Below are positions 5,765 to 7,708 of a stretch of DNA of 7,708 nucleotides, in pieces. Position numbers and translations under genes: made by a program. Under the pieces are notes generated by a model. It did not search any database, was not told where the DNA came from, and saw only the letters and a list, made by a program, of their open reading frames with translations. The stretch's first letter is position 1, and each line of letters opens with the position of its first letter. Origin of the DNA: Pseudomonadota bacterium (GTDB lineage Bacteria > Pseudomonadota > Alphaproteobacteria > Rhizobiales > Xanthobacteraceae); the NCBI GenBank assembly GCA_023391175.1, contig JAEWBL010000650.1, forward strand, positions 1 to 7,708, given 5' to 3'.

Positions 5765-6243
5765 CGCCCGAGCCCGCGCCGCCTGCCGATCTCCTGATCC
5801 GCGAGGCCCGCCCCGGCGATCTTCCTGCACTGGTCGCGCTGTTTGCCGCCGACGCGCTCGGCGGTCATGGCGACACCACGGCGCCGGAGGCAGCAGACAG
5901 CTATCGCACCGCCTTCGCAGCCATCGCCGCCGATCCGCGGGCGCAACTCTACGTCGCCGAGAAGGACGGGCGGGTGGTGGGCACGTTCCAGCTGGTGTTC
6001 GTGACCAGCCTGCCGGGCCGCGGGGCAAAGCGGGCGCTCATCGAGGCGGTGCAGGTGGATGAAAGCCTGCGCGGACAGCGCATCGGCGAGGCCATGGTGC
6101 GCTTCGCCATGGCGACGGCCGCTGCCGAAGGCGCAGCCACGCTCGCGCTCACCTCCAGCAAGCTGCGCGGTGATGCCCATCGATTCTATCGCCGGCTCGG
6201 GTTCTCGAACTCCCATGAGGGCTTCAAGATCGCCTTGGCCTAA
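5761..6243 (+). CDS. GNAT-family N-acetyltransferase
   Basis: This 160-residue single-domain GNAT enzyme would transfer an acetyl group from acetyl-CoA to an amine. The N-terminal strand LLIREARPGDLPALVALF (11-28) is the usual GNAT opening. Motif A contains EAVQVDESLRGQRIGEAM, with the pyrophosphate-binding loop Gln106-x-x-Gly109-x-Ala111. Motif B ends in AHRFYRRLGF (139-148), and the chain closes with the usual short strand FKIAL. No signal peptide or membrane segment is present. The start is the GTG at 5761, which overlaps the GT39 stop as GTGA. No earlier start in this frame avoids deep overlap, and no later start keeps the first strand. The ribosome site is weak, consistent with translational coupling to the membrane glycosyltransferase. 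The substrate cannot be told from sequence. Coupling suggests, but does not prove, a sugar or envelope-related acceptor. Confidence 0.88.
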   Translation: MTPEPAPPADLLIREARPGDLPALVALFAADALGGHGDTTAPEAADSYRTAFAAIAADPRAQLYVAEKDGRVVGTFQLVFVTSLPGRGAKRALIEAVQVDESLRGQRIGEAMVRFAMATAAAEGAATLALTSSKLRGDAHRFYRRLGFSNSHEGFKIALA

Positions 6244-6244
6244 A

Positions 6245-6274
6245 GGGGCCGGCGCCTTCGACGCCTCCCCCCTT
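6245..6274 (+). terminator. Possible weak terminator hairpin after the GNAT gene
   Basis: Directly after the TAA at 6241-6243, GGGG (6245-6248) can pair with CCCC (6267-6270) and GGCG (6251-6254) with CGCC (6262-6265). A small CC/T internal bulge separates the two helices and CCTTCGA forms the loop. Only CCTT follows instead of a proper T-run, so termination would be inefficient or Rho-assisted. It would close the GT39-GNAT transcription unit. Confidence 0.3.
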
Positions 6275-6338
6275 GCCGCGGCACCGAGCGGTGTCTACGT
6301 CTTACCGAAGCGGCGGCACAGGCCGCAGGGAGGGCATG

Positions 6339-7052
6339 ATGGCCGCAGTCGAAACGTCGCCGATCGAGCTTTATTATTGGCCCACGCCAAACGGCTACAA
6401 GATCAGCATCATGCTCGAGGAGTGCGGGCTCCCCTATACGGTGAAGCTCGTGAACATCGGCAAGGGCGACCAGTTCCAGCCCGACTTCCTCGCCATCTCC
6501 CCCAACAACAAGATGCCCGCCATCGTCGATCCCGACGGGCCCGGCGGGGCGCCGATCTCGGTGTTCGAGTCGGGCGCCATTCTCCAGTATCTCGGCCGCA
6601 AGACCGGGCAGTTCTATCCCTCCGACGAGCGCAAGCGGGTGGAGGTGGAGCAGTGGCTGTTCTGGCAGATGGGTGGCCTCGGCCCCATGGCGGGGCAGGC
6701 GCACCATTTCCGCATCTACGCGCCGGAAAAGATCCCCTACGCGGTCGAGCGCTACACCAACGAGGTCCATCGGCTCTACGGCGTCATGAACACGCGCCTG
6801 AAGGATCGCGAGTACCTGGCCGGCGACTATTCCATCGCCGACATCGCCTGCATCGGGTGGGCCAAGCTGTGGGAGCGGCAGGGCCAGCACATCGAGGAAT
6901 TCCCGCACTTCAAGGCCTGGCTGGAGCGAGTGCTCGCCCGCCCGGCGGTGCAGCGGGGCCTTGCCGTGAACCAGGAGGAGCGCGCCAAGCACGATCTCTC
7001 CAAGGACAAGGAAGCCCAGAGCATCCTGTTCGGCCAGCGCGCCCGCACCTGA
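6339..7052 (+). CDS. Glutathione S-transferase, Nu-class / YfcG-YghU-like
   Basis: This 237-residue cytosolic glutathione S-transferase resembles the Ure2p-like/Nu-class enzymes (E. coli YfcG and YghU), several of which have glutathione-disulfide-dependent reductase or peroxidase activity instead of classical conjugation. The thioredoxin-fold domain (about 9-88) opens IELYYWPTPNGYKISIMLEE, with Thr16 and Asn18 at the glutathione-contacting position of this class. It continues with NNKMPAIVDPDG (57-68, cis-proline Pro61) and FESGAILQYL (76-85), where Glu77-Ser78 bind the gamma-glutamyl group. The all-helical C-terminal domain covers about 95-215 and includes the N-capping motif DYSIADIA. Two ATGs lie in tandem (6336 and 6339). 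The second is chosen because GGGAGGG at 6328-6334 is too close to the first. A 95 bp gap separates it from the GNAT gene, so it probably has its own promoter, but only a poor TTGCCG at 6273-6278 was seen. Specific substrate unknown. Confidence 0.92.
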   Translation: MAAVETSPIELYYWPTPNGYKISIMLEECGLPYTVKLVNIGKGDQFQPDFLAISPNNKMPAIVDPDGPGGAPISVFESGAILQYLGRKTGQFYPSDERKRVEVEQWLFWQMGGLGPMAGQAHHFRIYAPEKIPYAVERYTNEVHRLYGVMNTRLKDREYLAGDYSIADIACIGWAKLWERQGQHIEEFPHFKAWLERVLARPAVQRGLAVNQEERAKHDLSKDKEAQSILFGQRART

Positions 7053-7110
7053 CGGCAGTCCATATCCCGCGACCTCGCAGACCGACCACGCACGCCATTT
7101 GGGGGGCGCG

Positions 7111-7708
7111 ATGCAGAAGGATTTTCGGGCCGATCTTGCCCGCGCCGGTGCACTGCATCGGGAGGGGCGCCTCGATCAGGCGATCCCCATCTATCGGGCA
7201 ATCTTGCGCGAGGCACCGAATTCCTTCGAGGTCGCCCGGCTGCTGACACTGGCGCTGCTCCAGTCCGGCCGGCCGAAGGAAGCCCACGCCGTCGCGCGCA
7301 AGGCGCGGGACGGCCACAAGACCAACCCACACGCCCAGCTCATCATGGGCGCGGTCTATCAGGCCGAGGAGAAGTGGGACCGCGCCCTCGCCGCCTTCGA
7401 GAAGTCGGCGGAGCTCGACCCGGGCCTCGCCGAGGCCCAATACCTCGCCGCCAACACACTGGCGCGGCTGAACCGGCTGGAAGAGGCCGTGGCGCGCTAT
7501 GACCGTGTGCTTGAAATCGATGGCAAGTCCGTCGAGGCGCGGGCGAACCGCTCGACGGCCTTGCTCCAGCTCGGCCGTCTGCAGGCTGCGCTTAGCGATA
7601 TCGAATTGCTCATCACCCAGCGGCCGGGTGAAACGCGATTCTGGGCGGCCAAGGCGACCACGCTTTATGAGCTCAATCGTCCGGGTGAAGCCGTGAATGC
7701 GGCAGCTC
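7111..7708 (+). CDS. Tetratricopeptide-repeat protein (N-terminal 199 aa, runs off right edge)
   Basis: An open frame begins at the ATG at 7111 after a GGGGGG run (7101-7106) and stays open to the window end. All 199 visible residues fall into 34-residue TPR units, beginning near residues 8, 41, 75, 109, 143 and 177. Representative pieces are AGALHREGRLDQAIPIYRAI, AVYQAEEKWDRALAAFEKSA and ELDPGLAEAQ, with the usual Gly/Ala at position 8, Tyr/Phe at 24 and Pro at 32. There is no signal peptide or membrane segment, so the N-terminus is cytoplasmic. TPR arrays of this kind are protein-protein scaffolds. In alphaproteobacteria they often precede a sulfotransferase or glycosyltransferase domain, which cannot be tested here because the C-terminus is missing. 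It starts 58 bp after the GST stop on the same strand and could be co-transcribed. The repeat call is firm and the overall function is open. Confidence 0.85.
   Translation, partial: MQKDFRADLARAGALHREGRLDQAIPIYRAILREAPNSFEVARLLTLALLQSGRPKEAHAVARKARDGHKTNPHAQLIMGAVYQAEEKWDRALAAFEKSAELDPGLAEAQYLAANTLARLNRLEEAVARYDRVLEIDGKSVEARANRSTALLQLGRLQAALSDIELLITQRPGETRFWAAKATTLYELNRPGEAVNAAA

Noticed and set aside
4115..6028. Long minus-strand open frame of 637 codons antisense to the GT39 and GNAT genes
   Set aside because: Its translation is low-complexity, rich in Arg, Gly, His, Asp and Gln, with no recognisable fold. The plus strand codes for clear membrane and GNAT motifs. Long antisense frames are expected in GC-rich DNA.
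6273..6301. Promoter for the GST gene using TTGCCG at 6273-6278
   Set aside because: No hexamer at 16-18 bases downstream matches TATAAT at more than two positions.
3000..7708. Functional link between EipB and the TPR protein at the right edge, recalling the Brucella EipB-TtpA genetic interaction
   Set aside because: The TPR protein here has no signal peptide, is 3.3 kb away in a separate unit, and lacks features that would identify it as TtpA.
1..7708. Genomic island, mobile element, CRISPR array or defence system
   Set aside because: No transposase, integrase, tRNA, direct-repeat array, or nuclease/helicase motif was seen, and codon usage looks uniform across all genes.

Overview
This 7.7 kb window is GC-rich, tightly packed chromosomal DNA with G/C-biased third codon positions. 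It most resembles an alphaproteobacterium of the Hyphomicrobiales. The strongest taxonomic hints are an EipB/DUF1849 periplasmic protein, an Anbu-type proteasome-like peptidase and a FemAB/DUF482 acyltransferase. Xanthobacteraceae-like genera (Xanthobacter, Azorhizobium, Ancylobacter) are my guess from gene style and not a demonstrated placement.

Layout. The left part (1-2867) is transcribed leftward. In transcription order it carries a RidA-family protein, a glycerophosphodiester phosphodiesterase (12 bp apart, each with a clear Shine-Dalgarno), a DUF482/FemAB-like acyltransferase (64 bp further on), and the N-terminal 95 residues of an Anbu peptidase. Anbu has its own good sigma70-like promoter and runs off the window edge. 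A 132 bp divergent intergenic region (2868-2999) with a perfect 7+1+7 palindrome separates this block from the rightward genes. These are eipB followed within 6 bp by an acylphosphatase; a GT39/ArnT-like membrane glycosyltransferase whose stop overlaps the start of a GNAT acetyltransferase; a Nu-class/YfcG-like glutathione S-transferase; and the N-terminal part of a TPR protein cut by the right edge.

How they work together. The genes do not form one obvious pathway. Likely functional pairs are eipB with acylphosphatase (co-transcribed, functional link unknown) and the GT39 enzyme with the GNAT (translationally coupled, possibly envelope glycan or lipid modification). RidA with GDPD is a housekeeping pair for enamine damage control and phospholipid headgroup recycling. 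I saw no tRNA, rRNA, CRISPR array, transposon, integrase, attachment site or phage gene. No stretch over 300 bases lacks a gene. I do not see a convincing undescribed system. The best leads are small: the coupled GT39-GNAT pair with its cysteine-bearing periplasmic tail, the palindrome in the divergent promoter region, and a hairpin straddling the GDPD stop codon.
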